A stretch of DNA of 64,000 nt from Sipunculus nudus (Eukaryota > Annelida > Sipuncula > Golfingiida > Sipunculidae): assembly GCA_026874595.1 (NCBI GenBank), contig CM049319.1, forward strand, positions 4,680,601-4,744,600. Reading direction: 5' to 3'. Below, piece after piece: positions 23,725 through 35,925 of this stretch. Every line of letters starts with the position of its first letter. Position 1 is the first letter of the stretch. The notes beneath the pieces were generated by a model. That model saw nothing but the letters and a program-made list of their open reading frames with translations. It was not told the DNA's origin and did no database searches. The position numbers and the translations under genes are program-made.

Positions 23725-24405
23725 TGTTAAAACAATTATGATTTAGTCTATCAAGATTTTTTTAAAGCAATTTACCAGGTACTTGTTTTTTTTTAAGTAA
23801 ACAAGGTTTCCTTTTCACAGGCCTCATCAATGCACAATGCAGCACTTCTCTTAATGCAGTTATTTCAACAAATTTTATAGGCTCATTTATCATATATTTA
23901 TCAATGATCCCATTCTTGTAACACATATTAGCAATTCTATTAATTGGTATTCATAATTTGGTCACTATCTGATCCCTGAACTCCTGCTAACAACTGATTC
24001 ATACATTCAAAATGTGACTGATACTGATTTTGTTGCTTAATCAATCAATGCACCCTGACCCATAATAAATATTTTCTGGCAGCCAGCCTTCATCACTGCC
24101 ATTTCTGTGTCTTTTTATCTGTTAGTTTGGGCCCTAAACAACATTTTACACTCTTTCTATGCTAAATTCTGCATATTCTAGAGACTTGAAATTCTTCGCA
24201 TGCTCTGAACAGGTCAATGGTCTGAGAACCAGCAGTTGGAACAGCTGTTTGTTTATATCTCCATTTCATTCATTGGCACAGCCATGTAAATTGAGACCTA
24301 AAACATGTTTGAGGATTCAAACCTTGGCTGCCAGCTACATTGCTTAGTAGTTCTTGTCCCCCCAATGGGACACCAACAACAGAACAATCATGTTAAATAG
24401 CACTG
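23725..24405. other. AT-rich spacer, no gene recognised
   Basis: No repeat structure or convincing exon is visible. The short plus-strand frame at 24159-24347 shows no recognisable features. Confidence 0.5.
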
Positions 24406-24886
24406 GGATGATATCACTTTTCTTTATCATGATAATGAAATAGAATTTATCGCTATATATCATGGTATCGCAATATAAGTAACTGGCAAGCGTTCTCCAG
24501 CATTTGTCGCCATATCACAAATGTCAGTGCTATCTGACACGTCCTGCTACTAATAAGCGGGCAAATTGCCGGTTTTCATAGAATTTGATTCTGTCAGTAT
24601 GTCCACCACTGTCATTTTGAACATTATACCCATATTAAAATAAATGTTATCCTTGAAAATACATGATTTTCTGAACACAGAGAGGTGAATGGAACCCTGG
24701 TGATGTCATTATCTTTTGGCATTAACCTGGTGATGTCATTATCTTTTGGCATTAACCCTAAAAGAGCATGTGTGTGTCCAAAACTGTGGACAAATAAGCA
24801 TATCATGATGTCAGGATAAATGGGAAGTTAACGATACAATTATTGCAGCTGTCAGATATTGTGATATTCCCAGATATCGGTTATCA
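24406..24886. mobile_element. Small MITE-like element with TGGGATGATA termini
   Basis: The left end reads TGGGATGATATCAC (about 24406). The right end in reverse complement reads TGGGATGATAACCGATATC (about 24886). Inside each end are runs of ATATCGC/GATATC-type sequence (ATCGCTATATATCATGGTAT on the left, CAGATATTGTGATATTCC on the right). No clear target duplication was found, so exact limits are approximate. It carries an internal 30-bp direct duplication at about 24698-24757 (CTGGTGATGTCATTATC block) and no transposase. Confidence 0.45.
24698..24757. repeat. 30-bp tandem duplication
   Basis: Two adjacent identical copies of a 30-base unit contain GGTGATGTCATTATC and TTTTGGCATTAACC, inside the MITE-like element at 24406-24886. 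Confidence 0.8.
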
Positions 24887-26445
24887 TCCCAACCTTAATG
24901 TTAAATGCAAAATATATGACTGGTATTGCATAATATATAATTATTAACATATATGAAAGATGCATGAATATGAAAAGGTATATTATATTGCAGTCAACAG
25001 TTACTGAACTTTATCTCTGTATAAGCAGGCCTGTAAGCATAAGAAGCATTTTATATCTGTTAATGGCAAGGACTGATGTTTATCAGATCCTTATCAGATC
25101 TGAGACACATGCAGTGAACTCGCAATGTGGAATGATATATTGATTGTAAAGGGTGCGATGTATTTTAATTAGCTGGAAGAGCTGTAAAGACAGATTTGTT
25201 TTATCTGGAGACATGGTTTTGTAAATTTCATTAGAAATATACTAAGACCATAATATTAACACACACTGGAAACAAGCACTCAAGCTTAGGAGCTGTTAAA
25301 ACATGAATGATCAGACTGTTTAAAGATGGGCTTCAGGAATATCAAGATATCCTGGTATCACTGAGTGTAATTTGACAAGTCTACACACGAGTGTAGTTTG
25401 GTAAAAGTAGACCAGTCTTGTTGTCTAGTGACAAAAATAAGATTAATACTTGGGTGTTTTTAAACATTAACTGCTGTCTTCTGCCAAGACTCTTTCACAT
25501 CAATTGCTGTCAAAATTGTCTGATTCTGTCAAAAACAAAAGTACAATTTGTAATTCCATCTGGTGTAGGCCTAGCCAAGGGGATTCTGTGACTGATAACT
25601 ATATAGTGAGCTAGTTTGGTGTGTTGTTAGTGAGACTAAAAGTGACTCAGAGTACTGGTGTGCTGATCCTCGGTGTGCTTCATTTGTTACACAATGAACC
25701 CAACATTTGCCACGCTGCTGTGATAAGTTTTATGAACAGATTTATCATATGTAATATCCAAATATTTACAATGAGAACTGAGAGCCAATTCCGAAAATTT
25801 CCCCATTTAAATCATGTTAATCAGAACCTCTGTGATATTGCTGGTAAGAGAGAGATGACTGTGTTTGGTCTCACTGATACAAGATCATGAAAGTCTTATT
25901 TTTTTACAAGTTTGATCTGATAAAAGAATATGCAGTTTATTCATATTTGTATTACCATGGGGCAGTGTATGGCCAGAATCCAGTTCTGTTAAGTGCAACT
26001 TGCCTGTGATTCTCTAATGAATAAACTCCTTTTGTTAAATTGGCTATGTTTTTATGCTCTGCATGCATTGACTGGTGACTGTGTTCAGTTGGAAGTGTCT
26101 ATTGGGAACAGACATTCCTGTTCAGTTCTGGTAAATGTAGGAAACCTGGGCTGTTTACATGGCAGGTAACCTCTCCCCTTGCTCTAACAAACATCAATGA
26201 GCCACATATGTTCTGCAGTCCTTTATATGAGAGAAATATTACTCAATAGAAGAATCATTTTACGTTTTAGATTTTCTTTTACTGAAGTACTCAAAGGGCA
26301 GTCCAATTACACTGGCAACTGGGATTGTCACGTCGCAGAATCATTTGATGGTTGTGTTTTTGAAGTGCTACTTTCTCATCCACCTAATGCAGTGAAAATT
26401 TCAACATAAATTCAAAACATTTTTCTTAAGACAAAAAAAAAAGGG
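24887..26445. other. Unique AT-rich sequence, no gene recognised
   Basis: A plus-strand open frame at 25621-25890 (89 codons) is the longest here. It has no splice-site support that I could see and no recognisable domain. No repeats were found. Confidence 0.5.
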
Positions 26446-29274
26446 ATGGTTCTCAGGCACTCACAAATCAGTGTGAGGGGGCAACAGTTCATTATTTTTT
26501 AAAATTTTTTGGGTAGGTTTCTATAACAAGTGGCCCATGGGCCATGACGCTCAGCTGAATTCAAGGAATGTTGAACAATGAGCAAAATGACTGCCAGAGT
26601 GCAAAAAAATCATGAATTTTGTGAAGAGTCCTTAGAAATGGATTTCAGTGGGCTTTTGGACAGATGACAACTTCATTTGAAGGTCTCATAAAAAGAAAAA
26701 AAAATGTGTAAAAATTTTAAAAAAATTAAGGGAGTGCCACCAGTCTGCAGGAACTGATGAAACACTCCATGATCAATATATATATCCAAAGAATCATGGC
26801 TATCAAGGCATTAGTTATTCAGATACTGGAGCTTTTGTTTGTATCAAATTTTTAATTATTCTTGGGGGTATTTATGAGCCCTATAGCTCAGAGAATATGG
26901 GTAACAGAAACCTAATTTAAGGTTTCCAAGGAGATTTTTCATTAGTCTCCGTGGGTGTGAAGTAAGAAGATTCTAGGTTCAGCAGTTACAGTTTGTGCCA
27001 TGTTAACAGATGACCACTTCATTTGAAGGTCTCATAAATAGAGAAAAAATGCCTTAAACATTGAAAAAAAATACAGGTTGCGCCACCAGTTTGCAGGAAG
27101 TGATGGAACACTCCATGATCAATATGCCTGCAAAGAATCATGGAGATCAATGCATTGGTTATTCAGATACTGGAGCTTTTGTATCAAATTTTTAATTATT
27201 CTGATGGGTACTTACTACGAAGGATATGGGTAACAGGGACCTAATTACATGTTTTCACAGAGACTTTTCATGGACCTCACTTGATGTCAAGTTAGAAGAA
27301 TCTAGGTTAAGCGGTTACGATTTGTGCCCTGTTAACAGATGACAGCTTCTTTGAAGGTCTCAAAAATAAAGAGAAAAAAATTCGAAAAAATTGGAAAAAA
27401 TACAGATGGTGCCACCAGTTTGCAGGAATTGATGGAACATCCCATGATCAATATTCATGCAAAGAATCATGGTGATCAATGCAGTGGTTATTCAGATACT
27501 TGAGCTTTTGTATCCAATTTCTGGGGGGTACTTTGGAGCCCCATAGCTCCAAGGATAAGGTTAATAGAGACCTAATTTCAGTTTTTCAAGGAGATTTTTC
27601 ATGGACCTCCCTGGATATTTAGTTTGAAGATTCCAGGTCCAGTGGTTACGATTTGTGCCCTGTAAACAGATGACAGTTTCATTGCAGATCTGAAAAAAAA
27701 GAGAAAAAAATTCGAAAAAATTGGAAAAAATACAGGTGGCGCCACCAGTTTGCAGGAACTGATGGAACATCCCATGATCAATATTCATGCAAAGAATTAT
27801 GGTGATCAATACAGTAGTTATTCAGATACTAGAGCTTTTGATTTGCATTATTTTGGGGGGTACTTTGGGGCCCCATAGCTCCAAGGATATGGGTAACAGA
27901 GACCAAATTTCAGGTTTTCAAGGAGATTTTTCATGGACCTCCCTGGATATTAAGATTGAAGATTTCAGGTCCAGTGGTTACGAATCGTGCCCTGTTAAAA
28001 GATGACAATTTCATTGCAGATCTGAAAAAAAGAGAAAAAAATTCGAAAAAATTAGAAAAAATACAGGTGGCACCACCAGTCAGCAGGAAGTGATGGAACA
28101 TCCCATGATCAATATTCATGCAAAGAATCATGGTGATCATTGCAGTGGTTATTCAGATACTTGAGCTTTTGTATCAAGTTTCTGGGGGGGTACTTTGGAG
28201 CCCAATAGCTCAAAGGATATGGGTAACAGAGACCTAATTTCAGGTTTCCACGGAGATTTTTTATGGACCTCCCTGGATATTTAGTTTGAAGAATCCAGGT
28301 CCAGTCTATACGATTTGTGCCCTGTTAAAAGATGACAATTTCATTGCAGATCTGAAAAAAAAAGAGAAAAAAATTCGAAAAAATTAGAAAAAATACAGAT
28401 GGCGCCACCAGTCAGCAGGAAGTGATGGAACATCCCATGATCAATATTCATGCAAAGAATCATGGTGATCATTGCAGTGGTTTTTCAGATACTTGAGCTT
28501 TTGTATCAAATTTCTGGGGGGTACTTTGGAGCCCAATAGCTCAAAGGATATGGGTAACAGAGACCTAATTTCAGGTTTCCACGGAGATTTTGTATGGACC
28601 TCCCTGGATATTAATTTTGAAGAATCCAGGTCCAGTCTATACGATTTGTGCCCTGTTAACAGATATTCACATTTTTTAAGGTCTCAAAAATAGAGAAAAC
28701 AATTGGTAAAAAATCGAAAAAATACAGGTGGCGCCAACAGTCTGCAGGAACTGATGGAACATCTCCTGATCAATATGTATGCCAAAAATCATGACCATCA
28801 GTGATGTAGTTAATCAGATATTGAAGTTTTTTTATGATATTTTTCACTATTCTGGGGGGTACTTTGGGGCCCCATAGCTCGAAGGATATGGGTAACAGAG
28901 ACTTAATTTCTGGTTTCCAAGGAGATTTTTTATCGACCTCTCAGAATGTCAAGTTACAAGATTCTAGGTCCAGCGGTTATGATTTGTGCCTAGTTAACGG
29001 ACAGACAGACAGACAGACGGCAAGACAGATGGACGACAGACAAAGAGTGATCGCTATAGCTCAGCATGACTGAAAGTCAGCTGAGCTAAAAATGTCATAA
29101 AATAAGGGACAAGTATGAAAATAACAGAATTGTTTTGCTAAACAGGTAAAACAGTACATAACAAAAGAAATCTCATTGAAATTGTATTATTTTATCTTCT
29201 TGACGGATGAAAATCAAAATAAAAATTTTTTAACGTGGGAGTTAAAATTGACGCGGGCGGTGCCTGAGAACCAT
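26446..29274. mobile_element. Short inverted-repeat element split by a family D element
   Basis: The 15-base sequence ATGGTTCTCAGGCAC at 26446-26460 is repeated exactly in inverted orientation at 29260-29274. Outside both ends the flanks are also similar: A-rich plus GGG on the left, its CCTTTTATTTT complement on the right. Removing the family D element (26525 to about 29090) leaves about 260 bp, a normal MITE size. No transposase and no clear target duplication were found. Confidence 0.55.
26525..29090 (+). mobile_element. Family D HINE-like element, copy 1 (7 units)
   Basis: The left terminus is AACAAG, then the perfect palindrome TGGCCCATGGGCCA, then CGCTCAGCTGA (26525-26558). The core is seven units of about 330 bases, each with a GCAGGAA(C/G)TGATG block (about 26746, 27089, 27417, 27746, 28077, 28407, 28740). 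Most also carry GGTGGCGCCACCAGT and a GGATATGGGTAACAGAGACC block. The right end has an ACGGACAGAC microsatellite (about 28997-29035) and a hairpin at 29058-29087 (AGCTCAGCATGAC against GTCAGCTGAGCT), then AAAAATG. The left GCTCAGCTGA is the reverse complement of TCAGCTGAGC in the 3' hairpin. Frames reading LGGTLGPHSSKDMGNRD in several units are repeat by-products. Confidence 0.8.
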
Positions 29275-30794
29275 ACCTTTTATTTTATTTGGCCTAAACA
29301 GACTTTATATATTTTCTAATGAAGAAAATGCTGTGAAATTGTCTGAAATGAAAAGGGTGTTTTACATGAATGTGTGTACACACATCATTTTATGTACACT
29401 CAACCTGACAAGTCAAAACAAACATGTCACACTTTTGGAAGACAGTTGCTATGAGATCTACGCATATTGTTCTTCTCATACAATGAAGGAATAACATAAC
29501 ACATTTGCAACTTCTTGTTCTTGAGCTGAAACCGGGTGAGTTCAGGTAAAGAAATAATTAATAGTTATATCCAATTGTTAATATAATGTGGGGCTAAAAA
29601 GTGCCAAAATAATCAAAACACTTTCAACTAGGATATCTGGCACCTAGTCAGATGAACCAGAGATTTGCTAAGGATGTTATATATGCAAATAGTTACCTTT
29701 GAACTCCCTTACATATGCAACGTACCAACCACTATCAGTAAGATGGCTGCTGTTTGGTGAATAAGGGCTCACATACCATATTTACTAACACCTTGTAGAT
29801 GAACAAGGTCATACATACATGTGTCAAAGAGATATTTTATGAACCGTTCTTAGCAGGAATTGCCAGCAGTTCATTAAAAGCCAAAAACCAGAGAGACAGA
29901 GATAGTCTGATAGTAAGCCAAATTTACAAAAGTTCCACTGATAAAGCAAGTGAATAGCTAGCTTTAAAATTTTCTGCAACATCAAATGTTTACACAAAAA
30001 TCATTGACACGTACCGTATCACACCATGCACATTACCCTCATGCACACACCTTGCATTCCATAGCCAACACATTTTTCTTCCACTCTGTTGTCTGTACTT
30101 GGTCTTTACATGAGACACATGTAGTCATCTAGCCAATCAGGTCAAAGCCCGGCTCCATGTTCACAGTTCCCAGACTGATTCTAAGCACCAATCTGGCATA
30201 ACAATCCAATTCCACAGCTAATAAGTAAATGCAGTCTACATCCTCCTGGTACAAGGACCCCTCATTCCACCTACAAAGCTGTCTTGCCTTTATAGACTGG
30301 GAAGAGATAGCTCGCTGGAATATCCAAGTTACATGGCTTACAGCTGGGTTAATACTATTTTGCAAATCTTTGACACTACCTCAACCTGCCTTACAGATTT
30401 GGGGTAACAATGATCTAATCCTTAGTGTGGTAAAGGGGTTGCAAATCTAATCAGAAATGTATGTTCAATCCAGGGCAATGTGGGCACACTTACCTTAGGC
30501 TGTAATATATGCAAATGATGTCAAGGTGACCTTATATTTAACAGGGAGTAGACCTTAAAAGGTCTTTTTTTTATCTCAAATCAAAAAGGCCTATTCATAC
30601 TGACCTGTGACAAATGATGGTGCAATTTTTTAAGGAGATGTCTTAATTATCTTAACCACAGGGACGGTGAAAGTGGTATACATGTTTAAAGAAGCACATT
30701 ATTTCAATTTATGATCCCACAGGAAAGGTCAATAAAAGCAAGCCTAGACATTACAAAGAGTGTGACTATCTAGAAGCAAATAAGTGTATTTTAT
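29275..30794. other. Unique sequence, no gene recognised
   Basis: A minus-strand frame at 30129-30365 has a protein-like residue mix and a weak acceptor-like CAG near 30278, but no domain is recognised. A GTGTGTACACAC palindrome is at about 29371. Nothing else stands out. Confidence 0.45.
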
Positions 30795-31012
30795 CCTGTA
30801 GCTCACAGAATATAGGTCACAGTGACCTAATTTTTGTTTCCCAGAAGATCTCACCGAGACCTTTCAGCATCACAATTGTGGCAAGACTGCACAGTTACAG
30901 GTGGTTCCCTGTTAATGACCAGATAGAGTCTAAGAGAGACAGCTGGATGGACAGACAGACGATGAGTAAAGAATCATTCCGTTCACTGTGATGACTCTCA
31001 GTAAGCCGAGCT
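30795..31012 (+). repeat. Decayed family D fragment (3' end)
   Basis: The blocks TAGCTCACAGAATATAGGTC, ACAGTGACCTAATTTTTG and TTTCCCAGAAGAT correspond in order to the family D unit. They are followed by a degraded GGACAGACAGACGATG stretch and a remnant of the terminal hairpin (GACTCTCAGTAAGCCGAGCT). No left end was found, and the internal units are lost. Confidence 0.6.
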
Positions 31013-31939
31013 TGTAGGATCAATGGTTTAGTCCATTTACAGGGAAAGTTTATGTATGTGTATATATGTAAGGGTATAATGGAATATCCCACAACCTCAC
31101 AAGAGAAAAAAACATGAACAAAAGAGAACACATAAAAGCCATTCCTATCCTCCTAATCTAATGACTTCAGACTATTCAGCTTAAAATTTGGTCCACATCA
31201 AGTCTAACATAAAGAAAACCTCACCTTCACCTGGCTGCATGCTACTGACTGTTATTGAGGTGAGTCCACCTGACATGGCAGAGTGCTTGTTCATGTAAAT
31301 ACTGGGACCTACAATAAGTATTAGGGGCACCTGCTCAACAGTGGCATTTTGTTAATCAACATATAAATAAGGGGTGGTCCTTTAATTTGCTACACTGGTA
31401 TTTATGACAGTCATAATACATTTCCTAATGACACGAGTCATATTATGACATGATACAAACCAAGTGCATTTCAGTCAGATTCAATGCCAATTTACTTCAT
31501 TGTTTATAGAAATATAGCCTAACTTCTCCTTATTATATTCATTTCAAAACATTAAAAATTTGTAAACAATTTACCAATCAGCTGCTGTTTAACACATTTG
31601 TGAAAAAAAGACCTGTCACCTGACCATATATGGTGCTAAACTAGTTATTTTATGACATAATTAGCTTTGACTTTCTGTTAAAATCTCATAGTGCAGCATT
31701 GTAGCAAGTCTTGAGGCAGCCCTAGACCTCAAGGCCGGCCATGAGGGTTGATATACCTGCCTCAGTCTTGATCTCTAGCATTCTGGTCATGGTGACTCGG
31801 GCCAAGGATTACTTGAGGATGCCAAATTTATTGTAGTGGAATTCTTAAACATTGGTCTGGAAAGTAAGGTCACTTTTTTGTCAACTCAAATTAGAATTTT
31901 GACATTAAATCCTAAGGTTGCATGGATTCTGACTTTGTT
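31013..31939. other. Unique sequence upstream of the minisatellite
   Basis: No gene, repeat array or element end was recognised. Confidence 0.5.
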
Positions 31940-34065
31940 GATGGTGGTGACTCAGACTTGGCCTCAGAGAGTAGTGACTGAGACTCACTCAGTCTTGGCC
32001 TCAGACAGTAGTGACTAAGACTCAATCTTGGCCTCAGGCAGTAGTGACTCAGACTCAGTATTGGCCTCAGACAGTAGTGACCCAGACTCAGTATTGGCCT
32101 CAGACAGTAGTGACTCAGACTCAGTCTTGGCCTCAGACAGAAGTGACTCAGACTCAGTCTTAGCCTCAGACAGTAGTGACTCAGACTCAGTCTTGGCCTC
32201 AGACAGTAGTGACTCAGACTCAGTATTGGCCTCAGACAGTAGTGACTCAGACTCAGTCTTGGCCTCAGACAGTAGTGACTCAGACTCAGTATTGGCCTCA
32301 GACAGTAGTGACTCAGACTCAGTATTGGCCTCAGACAGTAGTGACTCAGACTCAGTCTTGGCCTCAGACAGAAATGACTCAGACTCAGTCTTGGCCTCAG
32401 ACAGTAGTCACTCAGACTCAGTATTGGCCTCAGACAGTAGTCACTCAGACTCAGTATTGGCCTTAGACAAGAGGTAACCTGGACTCAGTATTGGCATCAG
32501 ACAGTAGTGACTCAGTCTTGGCCTCAGACAGTAGTGACTCAGACTCAGTATTGGCCTCAGACAGTAGTGACTCAGACTCAGTATTGGCCTCAGACAGTAG
32601 TGACTCAGACTCAGTCTTGGCCTCAGACAGTAGTGACTCAGACTCAGTATTGGCCTCAGACAGTAGTGACTCAGTATTGGCCTCAGACAGTAGTGACTCA
32701 GACTCAGTCTTGGCCTCAGACAGTAGTGACTCAGACTCAGAATTGGCCTCAGACAGTAGTGACTCAGTATTGGCCTCAGACAGTAGTGACTCAGACTCAG
32801 TCTTGGCCTCAGACAGTAGTGACTCAGACTCAGTATTGGCCTCAGACAGTAGTGACTCAGTATTGGCCTCAGACAGTAGTGACTCAGACTCAGTCTTGGC
32901 CTCAGACAGTAGTGACTCAGACTCAGTATTGGCCTCAGACAGTAGGGACTCATTATTGGCCTCAGACAGTAGTGACTCAGACTCAGTCTTGGCCTCAGAC
33001 AGTAGTGACTCAGACTCAGTATTGGCCTCAGACAGTAGGGACTCAGTCTTGGCCTCAGACAGTAGTGACTCAGACTCAGTCTTGGCCTCAGACAGTAGTG
33101 ACTCAGACTCAGTATTGGCCTCAGACAGTAGGGACTCAGTATTGGCCTCAGACAGTAGTGACTCAGACTCAGTATTGGCCTCAGACAGTAGGGACTCAGT
33201 ATTGGCCTAAGACAGTAGTGACTCAGACTCAGTCTTGGCCTCAGACAGTAGTGACTCAGACTCAGTATTGGCCTCAGACAGTAGGGACTCAGTATTGGCC
33301 TCAGACAGTAGTGACTCAGACTCAGTCTTGGCCTCAGACAGTAGTGACTCAGACTCAGTATTGGCCTCAGACAGTAGGGACTCATTATTGGCCTCAGACA
33401 GTAGTGACTCAGACTCAGTATTGGCCTCAGACAGTAGGGACTCAGAATCAGTCTTTTCCTCAGACAGTAGTGACTCAGACTCAGTCTTGGCCTCAGACAG
33501 TAGTGACTCAGACTCAGTCTTGGCCTCAGACAGTAGTGACTCAGACTCAGTCTTGGCCTCAGACAGTAGTGACTCAGACTCAGTCTTGGCCTCAGACAGT
33601 AGTGACTCAGACTCAGTATTGGCCTCAGACAGTAGGGACTCAGACTCAGTCTTGGCCTCAGACAGTAGTGACTCAGACTCAGTCTTGGCCTCAGACAGTA
33701 GTGACTCAGACTCAGTCTTGGCCTCAGACAGTAGTGACTCAGACTCAGTCTTGGCCTCAGACAGTAGTGACTCAGACTCAGTCTTGGCCTCAGACAGTAG
33801 TGACTCAGACTGAGTATTGGCCTTAGACAAGAGGTGACCTGGACTCAGTCTTGGCCTCAGACAGTAGTGACTCAGACTCAGTATTGGCCTTAGACAAGAG
33901 GTGACCTGGACTCAGTCTTGGCCTCAGACAGTAGTGACTCAGACTCAGTATTGGCCTTAGACAAGAGGTAACCTGGACTCAGTCTTGGCCTCAGACAGTA
34001 GTGACTCAGACTCAGTATTGGCCTTAGACAAGAGGTGACCTGGACTCAGTCTTGGCCTTAGATAG
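31940..34065 (+). repeat. 33/27-bp minisatellite carrying TGACTCA motifs
   Basis: About 2.1 kb is made of units TTGGCCTCAGACAGTAGTGA plus CTCAGAC and TCAGTCT/TCAGTAT. The long form is 33 bases; a short form of 27 lacks one GACTCA. Both lengths are multiples of three, so several frames on both strands stay open, giving SVLASDSSDSD, TQYWPQTVV and SLLSEAKTESE peptides. Breaks occur at about 32016 (TAG/TAA), 32475 (TAA) and 33209 (TAA). Most units contain TGACTCA, the consensus AP-1 (Jun/Fos) site. The last part (33823-34065) is a distinct 67-base higher-order repeat in four copies. A coding role is unlikely. Confidence 0.9.
33823..34065 (+). repeat. 67-bp higher-order repeat at the minisatellite end
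   Basis: TTAGACAAGAGGT(A/G)ACCTGG occurs at 33823, 33890, 33957 and 34024, each 67 bases apart, with one normal unit between. The same variant occurs once at about 32463. Because 67 is not a multiple of three, the reading frames of the main array break here. Confidence 0.85.
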
Positions 34066-35784
34066 CTGTTATCTTACTACAACACTCAAGTGAATCTTAG
34101 TATTGTTACAGCCCCACTGTTATTTACTCACTGAAGACTGTGTCAGACAGTTTAATGTTCAATTATTCAACGATTCAAGACCTGAGAATGATTTACTGAC
34201 ACATCTTGCTGTTAAAAACTTTTCTCAAGTTAATTTTATTTAAACCCACGACCTGAACAATAACAGTTCTTTTTTCATTCTTAATACTATATAAAGTCCA
34301 GTTGGAGGCACACTAGTTATTTATTTAAGACCAACTACCTATAAACTGAGCTCTTAGTAAACTCCTGATGCTTTACTAATCAATACTGATAAAGCTATGA
34401 GAGAAAAGCTCTTGATGCTGTGATCAGTAGTGTTCAAATCTACTGTTCAGTAAATCTGTTTTTCAGGGTTGCTATAAATAACTCAAGATAATTTTGTTGA
34501 AAAAATAACAAGTTTAGTAAATGACTGAAAAATACTGACATCTTTCAACCACTGTAGCAGGCATGTGAAGGTTAACTTCTACTGATCACTTCCAGTCAAA
34601 CTTTTCATCTGGAAACCAATTTAATTATCACTAATAATTTTTACTTTTGACAAATGACCTTTAGCCTTCAGACCTCTTCTGCAGTTAGGGTTACATAAAT
34701 GAGAAGTTTGATTTAAATTAGTCAATCCCAACTGGAATCATTATCTGTAATAATATTTCAAGATAGACAGCCATCCATCAAGAGAGCCAGCCAGCCACAC
34801 AAACTAGACAGACAGGTGGGAAGTGAACAGAGTGGTCCTTAAAGGGAACCTCAAGTCCTTTCTAATATGTTTTTTTTTAAAACATGTTTACAGTTATGTT
34901 CTCTATTGTGTTTTTTTAAACATATTTACAATTCATGTAGGAAGACAATTTAGGAAGTATGATTGCAGACACTGGTATATTCTAATTTTTTTTTATGTTG
35001 CACAGATATATACAGTTTTCCATATCTTCACCTTATACAACTTACAAGGTACATATTTATGATGAGTACATACTGGTATTAAATTCTTAATACACATACA
35101 AAGTGATATGGCTGGTTGCATTGTAGCATATATTTACTTTTTTAAGTGAGAAATGGGAGTTCATTATTTGCTCAGAGTACATCTCCAGATAATGCGGCAA
35201 ACCATTAAAAACCTTTGGATGTGTTGAGACAGATGCCATGGTACAATAAGCATTTCATCACTGTCAGGATGGGAAGCACCTGTAATGTTAAATCAGTGCA
35301 AGTTACAGTACACACATGGCCGTCATATGGTCAAGTACTGATTATTCATTGTCAGCACATTCACTTGATTTCATGATCACTGCGTATTGATCATCACTAG
35401 TTACTAAACCGTAAAGCTCTCCTCCACACAGTCTGCTTCCCAGATGGCCTTTCCTTGATCTTTTATCCTTCAAACTTTTTTACTTCCTATGGCCTTGTTA
35501 CAGTTATCCGTCCATGCACATTAAACAGCTTCTCAAACCCTGTGCAGGAATGAGGGTGTGCCTGACACTGATGCTATAAATAACTTCTTTTACCAGAATA
35601 AATACTCTCTGATTATCTTCTTTGCCTTTAATGTAATGGAAGAGTTATTAATACTGTAAAGGTTGTTATGTAATCTCCCTAGAGATATATAATGAAAGAG
35701 TTACTTATTCCCATACAATTGTATAATCTCACTGCACAAAGCTGATCGAGCTTCCCTGAGAATTACTGGCTTTAGTTATAACTA
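34066..35784. other. Unique AT-rich sequence, no gene recognised
   Basis: A short CAGCCATCCATCAAGAGAGC-type CAGCCA run lies near 34770. The open frame at 34823-35062 is phenylalanine- and tyrosine-rich and looks incidental. Otherwise nothing is recognised. Confidence 0.5.
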
Positions 35785-35925
35785 GCGTGAGGAAACCAGA
35801 GAACCAAGAGAAAGTCACCAGCCTTGGACAGGCAACTAAAACCCACTCTTAGCCACTATGGGGATCAAACCAGGGTCACCAGCTGAGAGTTCTCAGCATT
35901 TTACCCCTTGACTCTCCAGGCCCCC
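35785..35925 (-). mobile_element. tRNA-derived SINE, minus strand
   Basis: Read on the minus strand from about 35925, the sequence starts GGGGCCTGGAGAGTCAAGGG, with an A-box-like GAGTCAAGGGGTAAAATGC, and reaches GGTTTGATCCCC, a good B box of the RNA polymerase III promoter. A non-tRNA body follows, ending GGTTCTCTGGTTTCCTCACG near 35785. Tail-like GGTTTCCTC sequence is common in marine-invertebrate SINEs. Target duplications were not identified, so the ends are approximate. Confidence 0.5.

Noticed and set aside
26525-29090. Plus- and minus-strand frames in family D units (LGGTLGPHSSKDMGNRD and similar) as a conserved protein.
   Set aside because: They recur only because the units are tandem copies. 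They begin and end at random points of the unit and are disrupted in many units.
30129-30365. Minus-strand frame with a protein-like residue mix.
   Set aside because: No clear acceptor with a pyrimidine tract and no family resemblance; kept only as a remark in the region note.
31836-33830. Long open frames encoding SVLASDSSDSD or TQYWPQTVV repeats, which could be read as an acidic shell-matrix protein.
   Set aside because: The unit lengths 33 and 27 keep several frames open on both strands at once, the frames carry no start context or splice structure, stops interrupt them, and the 67-base units break the frame. A minisatellite explains all of this.
31940-34065. CRISPR-like direct repeats.
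   Set aside because: Units are contiguous with no unique spacers, and the genome is eukaryotic.
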